DNA of 64,000 bases from assembly GCF_014127105.1 (NCBI RefSeq), contig NZ_CP059902.1, positions 777,001-841,000 on the forward strand, written 5' to 3'. Below the pieces are notes generated by a model. The model was not told where the DNA came from. It made no database searches and worked only from the letters and a program-made list of their open reading frames with translations. A program made the translations under genes and the position numbers. Source of the DNA: Devosia sp. MC521. GTDB lineage: Bacteria > Pseudomonadota > Alphaproteobacteria > Rhizobiales > Devosiaceae. Below, in pieces: positions 18,686 to 26,861 of the stretch (position 1 is the first letter of the stretch; each line of letters opens with the position of its first letter).

Positions 18686-19505
18686 AATTTTTAGAATCGG
18701 CCAGCGGTTAGTCCTTGGCGCGATTGTGGCTGCGGCTCTCGCCGGTTGCGTTGCGCGACCAGTGAGCGACTTCGGCCGGGCGCGGCCAAGTTTTACACAG
18801 GATACGGCAATGCCTGCTGTTGGTGGTGTGATTGCTAAGATCCGCAAGGAGCCGGTGTCCAACTTCAACATGACCGACCAAGAGCGGGAAATGCATAACC
18901 GCACTTGGCGCTTCGTCACGGCTGCGCACAGCAAGGATTGGCTGTTCGATGGCGCGGTGGAGTTGCAACGGACACGGTTGAGTTCGGCCACCGACTTCCG
19001 GTTCACCGAAGAACGCTATTACAATTGGCTGCGCAACGAACAATACAACTCGTCGCGGACCCGCTATTCCACCGTTGGTCGGCATATTCTGGCCGATCTC
19101 GATACGGTGAGCAGCACTTTCGCATCGATTTGTGCCGTGGTGGAAGTCGATCGCCAGCGCCAGATTGCGGCGTCTAGCCTGCCAGCGGTTGGGACCGATG
19201 TGCGCACCAATATGCAGGCGCGCAAAACCGAAAACGATTGGCATATCGACTGGTTCGTGCGGGCACTGAATTATCGCTATCTCAGCTATTCCTATGCGCT
19301 TGATCATTTGCTGGTGGAAACGCCGCATGAGCAATCCATGGGCGTCGATGAGAACCTGCGCAAGCTCCGGCCTTGGGTTGACCGGGCCAACCGTCATGAC
19401 TTCTGCGGTGATGGTGGCAATGGCGCCAATCGTGGGCCAAGCTTCACAATACCGTCGCGTTATCAGACTATGGCGATTGATCGAGAGAACATCGTTCCGA
19501 AATGA
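18654..19505 (+). CDS. Putative lipoprotein of unknown function
   Basis: A 283-residue protein with a lipoprotein signal: hydrophobic LVLGAIVAAALAGC, with Cys32 as the expected lipidation site in LAGC. The mature part is rich in aromatic and basic residues (RYYNWLRNEQYNSSRTRYSTVGRH; WFVRALNYRYLSYSYALDHL) and probably helical, located in the periplasm at a membrane. No known domain is recognised. It may be translated with the preceding small gene, which it overlaps. Confidence 0.75.
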   Translation: MPKGASESADRIFRIGQRLVLGAIVAAALAGCVARPVSDFGRARPSFTQDTAMPAVGGVIAKIRKEPVSNFNMTDQEREMHNRTWRFVTAAHSKDWLFDGAVELQRTRLSSATDFRFTEERYYNWLRNEQYNSSRTRYSTVGRHILADLDTVSSTFASICAVVEVDRQRQIAASSLPAVGTDVRTNMQARKTENDWHIDWFVRALNYRYLSYSYALDHLLVETPHEQSMGVDENLRKLRPWVDRANRHDFCGDGGNGANRGPSFTIPSRYQTMAIDRENIVPK

Positions 19506-19517
19506 TGTGAGCACGGG

Positions 19518-20702
19518 GTGGGCGTGACGACGGAGAATAAGCGCGGAACGCCTGCCGAAGTCTTTTTCACATTTCTCAAGCTCGGTGTGACCAGCTTTGG
19601 TGGGCCTATCGCCCACCTTGGCTATTTTCGCGATGAGCTGGTGACCAAGCGAAACTGGGTGAGCGAGAGCGCTTACGCCGATCTGGTCGCGCTGTGTCAG
19701 TTTCTGCCCGGACCAGCATCGAGCCAACTTGGCTTTGCCCTAGGCTTGCAACGCGCGGGGCCTCTCGGCGCATTGGCGGCCTGGGTCGCTTTCACCCTCC
19801 CATCCGCAATTCTTCTTGTGCTCTTTGCGCTCGGTGCTGCCGCGTTTGAGGGGCCGCTGGCGCAGGGGATTGTGCATGGGCTCAAACTCGTTGCTGTCGC
19901 TGTGGTGGTGCAGGCGATTTACGGCATGGCCAAAAGCCTGACGCCGGACCTGCCGCGCATCGCCATCGCAATGGGTTCGATTGTACTGGTAGTGCTGATT
20001 GGCGGCAGTTTTGGGCAGATGGCGGCCATCGGGATGGGCGGGCTGCTTGGGCTGGTGATCTGTCGTCATGTTGCGGGCAAGGGGGGCGACGCACTACCGC
20101 TGGTGTCAAAGGGCGTTGGTATTGGGGCGCTGATCGCCTTCGTCGTGCTGTTGGTTGGCTTGCCGCTTTTGGCTGGGGCAGGGGGCGGCGTAGCGCTGTT
20201 CGACGCGTTCTATCGCGCGGGGGCGCTGGTGTTCGGCGGCGGGCATGTGGTTTTGCCGTTGCTTGAGGCAGAGGTGGTGGGCTCTGGCTGGGTCAGCAAG
20301 GATGCGTTTCTCGCTGGTTATGGCGCGACGCAAGCCGTGCCCGGACCGCTCTTCACCTTCGCGGCTTATCTGGGCGCCCTAAGCCATGGCGTGTCGGGTG
20401 CGGCCATTGCGCTTGTGGCGATATTTTTGCCCGGCATGCTCTTGCTGATTGGAGTTTTGCCTTTTTGGGCGGCGCTGGCAACAAAGGCACAAGCGCGAGC
20501 GGCTATGGCAGGAGCAAATGCTGCCGTGGTCGGTTTGCTCGCCGCAGCCCTGTACGACCCGGTGTTTATCAGCGGCGTCGGGAGCTGGCTGGATTTCGCG
20601 CTGGCGCTGATCGGCTTTGCGCTATTGGTTTTTGCCAAAGTGCCGAGTTGGCTGGTCGTGCTTGGACTGGCTACGGTGTCGGGCGGGCTGGCGCTGCTTT
20701 AA
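19518..20702 (+). CDS. chrA: Chromate efflux transporter, two-domain ChrA
   Basis: A 394-residue membrane protein with two repeated chromate-transport domains, about residues 12-185 and 215-390. Domain 1 carries FLKLGVTSFGGPIAHLGYF and QFLPGPASSQLGF. Domain 2 carries FGGGHVVLPLLEAEVV and TQAVPGPLFTFAAYLG. The family exports chromate, probably in exchange or by proton drive; some members move other oxyanions. The start is GTG at 19518, and a second GTG at 19524 is possible. No ChrB regulator is adjacent. The stop overlaps that of the opposing Nudix gene (TTAA). Confidence 0.9.
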   Translation: MGVTTENKRGTPAEVFFTFLKLGVTSFGGPIAHLGYFRDELVTKRNWVSESAYADLVALCQFLPGPASSQLGFALGLQRAGPLGALAAWVAFTLPSAILLVLFALGAAAFEGPLAQGIVHGLKLVAVAVVVQAIYGMAKSLTPDLPRIAIAMGSIVLVVLIGGSFGQMAAIGMGGLLGLVICRHVAGKGGDALPLVSKGVGIGALIAFVVLLVGLPLLAGAGGGVALFDAFYRAGALVFGGGHVVLPLLEAEVVGSGWVSKDAFLAGYGATQAVPGPLFTFAAYLGALSHGVSGAAIALVAIFLPGMLLLIGVLPFWAALATKAQARAAMAGANAAVVGLLAAALYDPVFISGVGSWLDFALALIGFALLVFAKVPSWLVVLGLATVSGGLALL

Positions 20703-21259
20703 AGCGCGAGAATGCGTTTGGCGGCGCGGGTGGAAATTGCGGCAAGGGCAGAAAAATCTTGCCATTGGGCCGCATGAACTTCGTCCAGCTGGGCCGTCAG
20801 AGGCTGGTCAGCACTGGCGACAAACACATATTGCAAATCATGGTGGACGTGGGGCGGTTCATTGCGCGCGGGCTTTCCGGGCACATCGTGACTGTCGATA
20901 ACGAGCGGGAGATCGCCTTTGTGCCATGGGTGAAGCACTGCGCCGATAACGCCGGTCTCTTCAACAGCCTCACGCAGAGCCGAAGCCCAGAAACTGTCGC
21001 TGGGTTCATAATGCCCGCCGGGCTGCAGCCAACGGCCGATGGTGACGTGATCTATGAGTAAGATCTTGTCCTTGGCCGGCGAGATCACCAGCGCGCTGGT
21101 GGTGATATGGCCGGGGAAAGTATCACGCAGATCAAGGCGGTGGTTATTGTCCATCTGCCAGCGGAGCAGGGCGAGATGTTCACCGGGCTCGGCAACATCG
21201 GCACGATACCGCGTAACTACGGCCGACAAGTGTGCGTGGAAAGTCTCTGAGCTCATCAT
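20699..21259 (-). CDS. Nudix hydrolase
   Basis: A 186-residue protein with a Nudix domain at about residues 47-170. The Nudix box is GHYEPSD followed by REAVEETGV: spacing is correct, but the glutamate expected at the seventh box position is Asp. The metal-binding REAVEE core is intact. Substrate is not predictable. It is the third gene of a minus-strand operon: its ATG overlaps the stop of the DUF1254 gene. The two adjacent Met codons at the start make the exact initiation site uncertain by one codon. Confidence 0.8.
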   Translation of the reverse strand: MMSSETFHAHLSAVVTRYRADVAEPGEHLALLRWQMDNNHRLDLRDTFPGHITTSALVISPAKDKILLIDHVTIGRWLQPGGHYEPSDSFWASALREAVEETGVIGAVLHPWHKGDLPLVIDSHDVPGKPARNEPPHVHHDLQYVFVASADQPLTAQLDEVHAAQWQDFSALAAISTRAAKRILAL

Positions 21260-21807
21260 GGGCGAGGGCCACAGCTGACGGCGGCGAGGGCAGCCTCAAA
21301 GCGGGGGCGCATAACGTCATGCGGCGGCGCGGCGCGGACGACGACAACCGCTTCGTTATGCGCCATCTCTACAACCAAGAGATTGGGTGACACTTCAATC
21401 TGCTGCTGGGCGAGGAGTTGGGTTTGGGCTGAGTTGAACATTCCGAGCTCAATGGTCTGCCCGATGCCATCGCGATTGGTCGTCGAATAGGTGATGATGC
21501 CATCCGAATTATAGACGGCGACCGACCAGAATGCGTCGGGCAGCGTGCCTTGCACGAAGGCGGGCGCCTCATTGATGTCGATTTTGCAAATGCCGTAGAC
21601 GAGCTCGGGATCGAGCTGCAATGGGTTGTCACCACCAGCCGTAATGGCAGGTAGGACGAGCATTGTGTGATCGGCATCGAGGGCTGAAATACGGGTCCAA
21701 GAGGTGTTTTCGGCCAGGCTTGGCAAGGACAGGATCACCACAATATGGATGATGCCGCCCAGAATTGCGCCGCCTAAGAGCCAGAGAAAACTGCGGATCA
21801 CGGGCAA
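21256..21807 (-). CDS. DUF1254 family membrane-anchored protein
   Basis: A 183-residue protein with an N-terminal membrane segment (FLWLLGGAILGGIIHIVVILSL). The domain behind it resembles a single DUF1254 unit (LPDAFWSVAVYNSDGIITYSTTNRDG), apparently facing the periplasm. It overlaps the upstream DUF1214 gene by 10 bases and the downstream Nudix gene by four. DUF1254 and DUF1214 are often joined in one large protein in other bacteria. Here they are two separate anchored proteins. Function is unknown. Confidence 0.75.
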   Translation of the reverse strand: MPVIRSFLWLLGGAILGGIIHIVVILSLPSLAENTSWTRISALDADHTMLVLPAITAGGDNPLQLDPELVYGICKIDINEAPAFVQGTLPDAFWSVAVYNSDGIITYSTTNRDGIGQTIELGMFNSAQTQLLAQQQIEVSPNLLVVEMAHNEAVVVVRAAPPHDVMRPRFEAALAAVSCGPRP

Positions 21808-22370
21808 TGCTCCTCGGTGATGGAGGGCATGACCGTGTCATTGGTGAAGCCGGAAAAGGCCGTGGTGTCATAGAGCGTGAGCACCAGCTCGTATTGGCCG
21901 CTGCCGGCGAGTTCAAGCCAGTTCATCGGCATGACATGTGGGCCGACATAAATCCGGAAGCTGCGATCGTTGTCGCGGACGAGCTCGCTGGAGCGCAAGG
22001 CAAGGTCTTCGCCTGGTGCGGCCAGATTGCGCCAGTCGCTGTCGACGGCAGACAAAGTCCAAAAGCTCGAAATCGGAACGCGGCCAGAGATGCGGTAGGT
22101 GCAGCTGAGATCAAGAGCCTTGCCAGCGCTGTCCGTTGCGGCGGTGAAACGCAGGCCCTCGCTGCGGCCGAGTTGCAACGCGCCTTCGCGCGCAATCTGG
22201 CTGCGCGTATAGGGATGGGGGTTCGGCACGCCGACATCTTGCCAGGTGATCCAAGGGCCGAGCATGTTTGCAGCGATGAACCGGCCATCGGTGAGGGCGT
22301 AGTAGCTCAGGCCAAAGCCAATGCTCAGCGCGACGGCGATAGCAACGAGGAGGCGGAGGACAAAGGCCAC
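21798..22370 (-). CDS. DUF1214 family membrane-anchored protein
   Basis: A 190-residue protein with an N-terminal membrane helix (VLRLLVAIAVALSIGFGLSYYAL). The DUF1214 domain includes LDLSCTYRISGRVPISSFWTLSAVD and the C-terminal VLTLYDTTAFSGF. It is the first gene of the DUF1214-DUF1254-Nudix operon. Its last residues include a Cys near the C-terminus (EEHCP). No catalytic residues can be assigned. Confidence 0.75.
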   Translation of the reverse strand: MAFVLRLLVAIAVALSIGFGLSYYALTDGRFIAANMLGPWITWQDVGVPNPHPYTRSQIAREGALQLGRSEGLRFTAATDSAGKALDLSCTYRISGRVPISSFWTLSAVDSDWRNLAAPGEDLALRSSELVRDNDRSFRIYVGPHVMPMNWLELAGSGQYELVLTLYDTTAFSGFTNDTVMPSITEEHCP

Positions 22371-22484
22371 GGCGCTCAGCTCATTCGCAAATAGGGCATG
22401 GGCGACAGGAACCGAAGCTGTTGCAGACTAGGAAGTTGTAGCAACCGCGCGGCTGCTTCGGAAGGGGCGAGGGGATGGAACCGT

Positions 22485-22516
22485 TGAAAAGATTAGGGCA
22501 GCCGAAGCTGCCCTAA
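22485..22516 (-). terminator. Terminator of the first Omp25/31-like gene
   Basis: A perfect 10-bp stem (22493-22502 with 22507-22516) has a loop that reads TTCG on the transcribed strand and is followed by a short T-rich run (TCTTTTC). It lies 25 bases past the stop. A nearly identical hairpin follows the second barrel gene. Confidence 0.75.
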
Positions 22517-22541
22517 TCACCCCATGCACGGGAGGAGGAAC

Positions 22542-23228
22542 TCAGAAGTGGAAGTTCACACCAGCTTTGATCGCGTGGGTGTGGTGAGTGAACTCGACAT
22601 TGCCGCCGTTGGAGTAGGTGCCGGCCCATTTGCCAAAGTCTGAATAAGCGTATTCTGCTTTCACAGTGACGTTGTCAGTGACAGCCATTTCGACGCCAGC
22701 GCCGACAGTCCAGCCCGTACGACTGGTACGATAGTCAACTTGCCAAACGCCACTTAAGTCGTGAATTGGGCTGTAGAAGTCCGTAAAGGCGAGGCCGCCG
22801 TGTGCATAGACAAGAACTTGGTTGAACGCCACACCAGCGCGGGCTTTTATGGCGCCCTGCCAATCAGATCTGATGGTGACGATGTCAGTGCCTAAAGGAA
22901 CCGTTGCGGTCCCTGAGAGGCCAGGCCAGAGGATTTCTCCTTCCAGTCCCAATACAAACTGATCAAACTGGCCGTTCACGCCAGCGGTTATGCCGAGTAG
23001 GCCGCCCGATGGGTTAGTAGTTGTAGTGGTGACAAAGCCGGTCGGATCTATAATTTCACTACGCCCCCACACATAGCCTCCCACCGCGCCGGCATAGCTG
23101 CCGGTCCAGTCAAAGCCAGATGACGTGAAAGCTGGTGGGGTGGTGGCCGGGGTGTGTAAGTCTGAAGCAAAGGATGTGTGAGTCATTGCGGTAATAGCTA
23201 TTGCTACAATAACAAGTCTATTTGACAT
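22542..23228 (-). CDS. Omp25/Omp31-like outer-membrane beta-barrel protein
   Basis: A 228-residue barrel protein. A signal peptide (MSNRLVIVAIAITAMTHTSFA) is followed by the family segment SGFDWTGSYAGAVGGYVWG and about eight predicted strands. The protein ends in Phe (GVNFHF), the usual signal for barrel assembly. Such proteins in this order are abundant surface proteins that stabilise the outer membrane; small-molecule porin activity is uncertain. It is the first of three tandem paralogues (others at 23526 and 25809). It diverges most in the signal and early loops and is AT-rich in its promoter region. Confidence 0.88.
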   Translation of the reverse strand: MSNRLVIVAIAITAMTHTSFASDLHTPATTPPAFTSSGFDWTGSYAGAVGGYVWGRSEIIDPTGFVTTTTTNPSGGLLGITAGVNGQFDQFVLGLEGEILWPGLSGTATVPLGTDIVTIRSDWQGAIKARAGVAFNQVLVYAHGGLAFTDFYSPIHDLSGVWQVDYRTSRTGWTVGAGVEMAVTDNVTVKAEYAYSDFGKWAGTYSNGGNVEFTHHTHAIKAGVNFHF

Positions 23229-23468
23229 TTTGGCCTCGCTTGTTTCTTGTAGTACTGAAGTAACCGGATTCTATATAGTTTTTCAATAGGTGTTATCTCT
23301 GATTAATTGGGTCTTGATGTTTGTGATTTATTGCGTCGATCTTGTTTTGAAATAAACCGCTCCTCTGTGAGGCGTGATGATTTGGGTTAGAGAAATGCTC
23401 TGCGCGACGGTGGGGCGGAAGGCTGTAGCGCTCAGGTCAGTGCAAATAGGGCTGGGTCACCGAAGCGC

Positions 23469-23500
23469 CGAAAAGGTTAGGGCAGCCGAAGCTGCCCCAA
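23469..23500 (-). terminator. Terminator of the split Omp25/31-like gene
   Basis: A 10-bp stem (23477-23486 with 23491-23500, one G-T pair) has the TTCG-type loop and is followed by CCTTTTC on the minus strand. It is a near copy of the terminator at 22485-22516, including the flanking bases, which supports tandem duplication of gene plus terminator. Confidence 0.7.
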
Positions 23501-24117
23501 CTACCCCATGCACGGGAGTGGAAACTCAGAAGTGGAAGTTCACACCTGCTTTGACTGCGTGGGTGTGATATTGGAAGTCGGTGCTACCGAGGCCGTTGGA
23601 GACCGTTCCGGTCCATTTTCCGAAGTCCGAATAAGCATATTCAGCTTTAACGCTGACGTTTTCATTGATCGCCATTTCGACACCCGCGCCGACTGTCCAG
23701 CCGGTGCGGCCTGTACGATTGTCTCCGCGGAAAACTCCCCCGCCAGTGTTCACAGAAGCGCTATAATCGGCGAAGGCAAAGCCGCCGTGCGCGTAGACGA
23801 GGACCTGATCGAATGTCACGCCGGCGCGGGCTTTGATAGCACCTTGCCACTCTGATTTGATGGTGGCGACGTCTGTGCGATTTGTAATTGTACCGGTGCC
23901 TTTTACGCCAGACCAAAGGACTTCGCCTTCGAGCCCGAGGACGAACTGGTCAAACTGAGCATTCACACCTGCGGTGACGCCGATCTGACTGCCAGACGGG
24001 TCAATAGTCGTGGTGACGGCGCTGCCGGTAGTGCCGGCGACGCTACGTCCCCACACATAGCCGCCGACGGCGCCGGCGTACATGCCGGTCCAGTCAAAGC
24101 CAGATGCGGTGTAAGCT

Positions 24118-25409
24118 GGACGTCCGCAAAAACCCTTGGCGGCTTTGATGCAGTCATGATTCATTGATGTCGCCCGATCATGGAGCGTCATCATGGACCC
24201 GCATTCGCTTTTCAGCCTGAACGATCACCTCGAAGCCTTGAGCCAACACGGCGATCCGCTCGAGGTTTTGGAGCGGACGGTGGATTTCGAGTATTTCCGG
24301 TCCTGGCTGGTGGAGGGGCTTGGCTACAGTGACGGCAGCAAAGGCGGTCGGCCGCCGTTCGATCCGGTGGCCATGTTCAAGATCCTGATCCTGCAGGCAC
24401 AGCACAACCTGTCCGATGCCCGCACAGAGTTCATGATCCGGGACCGCCTGAGTTGGATGCGCTTCCTGGGGTTCTCGCTCGGCGATCGCACGCCCGATGA
24501 GAACACGATCCGCCATTTCCGCAACCGCATGACCCAGACCGGCACGCTCAAGCGGGTGATGAAGGCGTTCGACTGGCAACTGCACAAGAAGGGTTACATC
24601 CCGATGTCGGGGCAGATCGTGGATGCTTCGCTGGTGCCGGCACCCAAACAGCGCAATACCGATGGCGAGCGGGAGGCCATCAAGGCAGGCCAGTCGGCTG
24701 ACGAGATCTGGCCGAACGAGCCGGCTAAAGCCGCACAGAAGGATACCGACGCCCGCTGGACGCTCAAGATCGGCGGCAAGGTGCGCTACCGGCCAGACGG
24801 CTCGCCCCTGCCCATGATCGCCACTCCGGTGTTCGGCTATAAAAGTCACATCAGCATCGACCGGCGCTATGGCTTCATCCGGGCTGCAGCGGTGACCTCC
24901 GCCTCCCATCCTGACGGCCGGATGCTGCGCCATGTGATCGATCGGGAAAACACCGGCAGCGAGGTCTGGGCCGACAGCGCCTACAGATCACAGAGCAATG
25001 AGGCCTGGCTGGCTGATCGTATGCTGACCAGCCGCATTCATCGACGCAAGCCCAAGGGCAAGCCGATGCCGATCGCGACCGCACGGGCCAATGCGGCCAA
25101 GTCCGCGATACGTGCCAGGGTCGAGCATGTCTTCGCTCATCAGAAGAACCGGTTCGGTCTGTTCATCCGCACCATCGGCATTGCACGGGCCGAGGCCAAA
25201 CTCACCTTGGCCAATCTGGCCTACAACTTCGACCGCCTCGTCTTCCACGAAAAGCGCGCAACCGCGCCATGAGTCTGCCCGGATGACCGGGAAACGCCGT
25301 CAATGGGCACCGCCGATCGCCAAACGCCGCGCCAAATCTGCTCAAACACGGAAATCAGACGACCACAATCGCAGCCGCAGGCTCAGCGAGCCAGTTCTTG
25401 CGGGTCTTC
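24118..25409 (+). mobile_element. IS5-family insertion sequence, about 1.29 kb
   Basis: The element carries one transposase gene and inserts in a barrel gene. Its ends were set by comparison with the intact paralogue: AGCT occurs at 24114-24117 and again at 25410-25413, consistent with a 4-bp target duplication. The left end (GGACGTCCGCAAAAAC) and the inverted right end (GAAGACCCGCAAGAAC) match at 11 of 16 positions. They are therefore imperfect terminal repeats, and the ends could be off by one or two bases. About 135 bp of non-coding sequence follows the transposase stop. No second copy is in the window. Confidence 0.8.
24193..25272 (+). CDS. IS5-family DDE transposase
   Basis: A 359-residue transposase with an N-terminal DUF772-like domain (residues about 45-125; FDPVAMFKILILQAQHNLSD, DRTPDENTIRHFR) and a C-terminal DDE catalytic domain. 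Likely catalytic residues are Asp in IVDASLV, Asp in WADSAYRS and Glu in RARVEHVFAHQ. A GGAG site sits seven bases upstream of the ATG. The frame is complete, so the element is probably still able to move. It is GC-richer than the surrounding barrel genes. Confidence 0.92.
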   Translation: MDPHSLFSLNDHLEALSQHGDPLEVLERTVDFEYFRSWLVEGLGYSDGSKGGRPPFDPVAMFKILILQAQHNLSDARTEFMIRDRLSWMRFLGFSLGDRTPDENTIRHFRNRMTQTGTLKRVMKAFDWQLHKKGYIPMSGQIVDASLVPAPKQRNTDGEREAIKAGQSADEIWPNEPAKAAQKDTDARWTLKIGGKVRYRPDGSPLPMIATPVFGYKSHISIDRRYGFIRAAAVTSASHPDGRMLRHVIDRENTGSEVWADSAYRSQSNEAWLADRMLTSRIHRRKPKGKPMPIATARANAAKSAIRARVEHVFAHQKNRFGLFIRTIGIARAEAKLTLANLAYNFDRLVFHEKRATAP

Positions 25410-25669
25410 AGCTGGTGGATTTGCAACTGGAGCATACAAATCTGCAGCAAACACTGCAGGAGGAAGTGCAGTAAGTACTGCTGTAACGATAACAAGTCTC
25501 TTGATCATTTGCTTCTCGCGCAGTTATTTATCTGTGTATACTCGCAGTTTTATTTGGTTTATTCAATAACTTGCCGAAGCATCTAGATTTGGTTCATTTT
25601 GAAATTAGGCGGTGTTTACTTGCTGGTGGCAAATAAAAAACTGGAACTATGTGTTTGTATTGTTACTTT

Positions 25670-25692
25670 CCCGTAGTGGCTGGGCTGCAACA
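25670..25692 (-). promoter_or_regulatory. Element shared upstream of two barrel genes, copy 1
   Basis: A 23-base stretch beginning CCCGTAGT and ending TGCAACA on the plus strand lies about 160 bases upstream of the split barrel gene. It matches 18 of 23 bases with the stretch at 26683-26705 upstream of the next paralogue. It is a candidate regulatory site or a relic of duplicated promoters. Confidence 0.35.
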
Positions 25693-25750
25693 TTCGTTTG
25701 GCGATTGGGTATGCTGCGAAGAGGGGGCCAGGCGTGACTTGCAATATTGA

Positions 25751-25785
25751 AATAAAAACTCCGCAGAATCCGAATTCTGCGGAGT
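25751..25785 (-). terminator. Rho-independent terminator of the third barrel gene
   Basis: A perfect 12-bp stem (25758-25769 with 25774-25785) has a four-base loop and is followed on the minus strand by TTTTATT, 24 bases past the stop codon. Confidence 0.85.
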
Positions 25786-25808
25786 TTCGTGAGAGTGACT
25801 TTTGAGGA

Positions 25809-26507
25809 TTAGAAGTGGAAGTTCACGCCAGCTTTGATCGCGTGGGTGTGGTATGTGAAGTCTGTATCAAAAGGAGTTCCGGCTGGGGTTGTGTACACCC
25901 CTGTCCACTTGCCGAAGTCCGTGTAGGCATACTCAGCCTTGATAGTCACGTTGTCAGTGACTGCCATTTCAACGCCTGCGCCAACAGTCCACCCTGTACG
26001 GCTAGTGCGGTAGTCAACGAGCAATGCACCACCGGCAGTGTGTACTGAGCTGTAGTAATCCGCAAATGCTAAGCCGCCGTGCGCATATATAAGGACCTTG
26101 TCAAGGGCGACGCCTGCTCGGGCTTTGATTGCGCCCTGCCAATTTGATTTGACGGTCGTAATATCAGTGAATGTAGGTATTGGCGCTGTTCCGGTGACAC
26201 CTGACCAGAGAATTTCGCCTTCCAGGCCCAAAACAAACTGATCGAACTGCCCATTCACGCCGGCAGTGATGCCGACTTGCCCACCTGACGGGTTAACGAT
26301 TGTCGTGGGAAGACCCCCTGTTGGGTCTATCACTTCGCTACGCCCCCACACATAGCCGCCGACGGCGCCGGCGTAGATGCCGGTCCAGTCAAAGCCAGAT
26401 GCGGTGTAAACTGGTGGGTCTGCAACTGGAGTATACAAGTCTGCAGCAAAGACTGCAGGAGTAACTGCTGTGCTAGCAGCGGCTGCAATAACAAGTTTCT
26501 TGAACAT
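25809..26507 (-). CDS. Omp25/Omp31-like outer-membrane beta-barrel protein
   Basis: A 232-residue paralogue of the two barrel genes beside it. It has a signal peptide MFKKLVIAAAASTAVTPAVFA, mature start ADLYTPVADPPVYTASGFDWTG, about eight barrel strands and a C-terminal Phe. It is the intact copy used to define the insertion in its neighbour. It has its own strong terminator and an AT-rich upstream region. Its third codon positions are more AT-rich than most neighbours, as for the other barrel genes. Confidence 0.9.
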   Translation of the reverse strand: MFKKLVIAAAASTAVTPAVFAADLYTPVADPPVYTASGFDWTGIYAGAVGGYVWGRSEVIDPTGGLPTTIVNPSGGQVGITAGVNGQFDQFVLGLEGEILWSGVTGTAPIPTFTDITTVKSNWQGAIKARAGVALDKVLIYAHGGLAFADYYSSVHTAGGALLVDYRTSRTGWTVGAGVEMAVTDNVTIKAEYAYTDFGKWTGVYTTPAGTPFDTDFTYHTHAIKAGVNFHF

Positions 26508-26861
26508 TTAGCCCTCGCCCATTGGTTGAGGCCCATATGGTTCCATGATTGTGTTTAGACTTCAAGAATGTGAGGTGTATCTGGTATTCTGGTTTTGTGA
26601 ATTTTTGTCCTGGTGCTTATCGTGATTTAGTTATTGTCAGTAAAGAATAAAACTAGACTCTGGGCCTTGTTCTGGTGATTTACCCGTAGTTGCGGTTATG
26701 CAACAAAGTCCGGTGTGATTTGTTTGTTTCTGGGGTGTTGATGAGTATGTGTTCGGCTGTCTGGAGATAGATTCGGCCAAATACTGAAGATATTGTTCGG
26801 TGTCTTCTGTATATTGAATGTTGCGAAAATTTAGCGCCGAAGGCCGGGAGGCGTGACCTGA
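26508..26861 (+). other. AT-rich intergenic region between barrel gene and penicillin-binding protein
   Basis: No gene is seen in these 354 bases. The part next to the barrel gene must hold its promoter, but no clear -35/-10 pair stands out. It contains the shared element at 26683-26705. The low GC content fits a region that could be bound by MucR-type silencers, which is inference. Confidence 0.5.
26683..26705 (-). promoter_or_regulatory. Element shared upstream of two barrel genes, copy 2
   Basis: CCCGTAGT...TGCAACA, about 176 bases upstream of the barrel gene start at 26507; 18 of 23 bases match 25670-25692. Confidence 0.35.

Larger units (their letters stand above)
23526..25508 (-). pseudogene. 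Omp25/31-like barrel gene split by an insertion sequence
   Basis: The 3-prime part (23526-24117) encodes the whole mature barrel from AYTASGFDWTG to the terminal Phe. The 5-prime part (25414-25508) encodes a signal peptide beginning MIKRLVIVTAVLTA, cleaved after VFA, then DLYAPVANPP. A 1292-bp insertion sequence lies between them. Removing it together with one copy of the AGCT repeat restores one open frame collinear with the intact paralogue at 25809-26507. No frameshift or stop was seen in either part, so the insertion looks recent. A run-on frame from 24194, beginning inside the element, could make the barrel without a signal peptide, which should not be exported. Confidence 0.85.

Noticed and set aside
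24178..25248. Long minus-strand frames across the transposase
   Set aside because: They overlap the well-supported DDE transposase on the plus strand and show no domain of their own.
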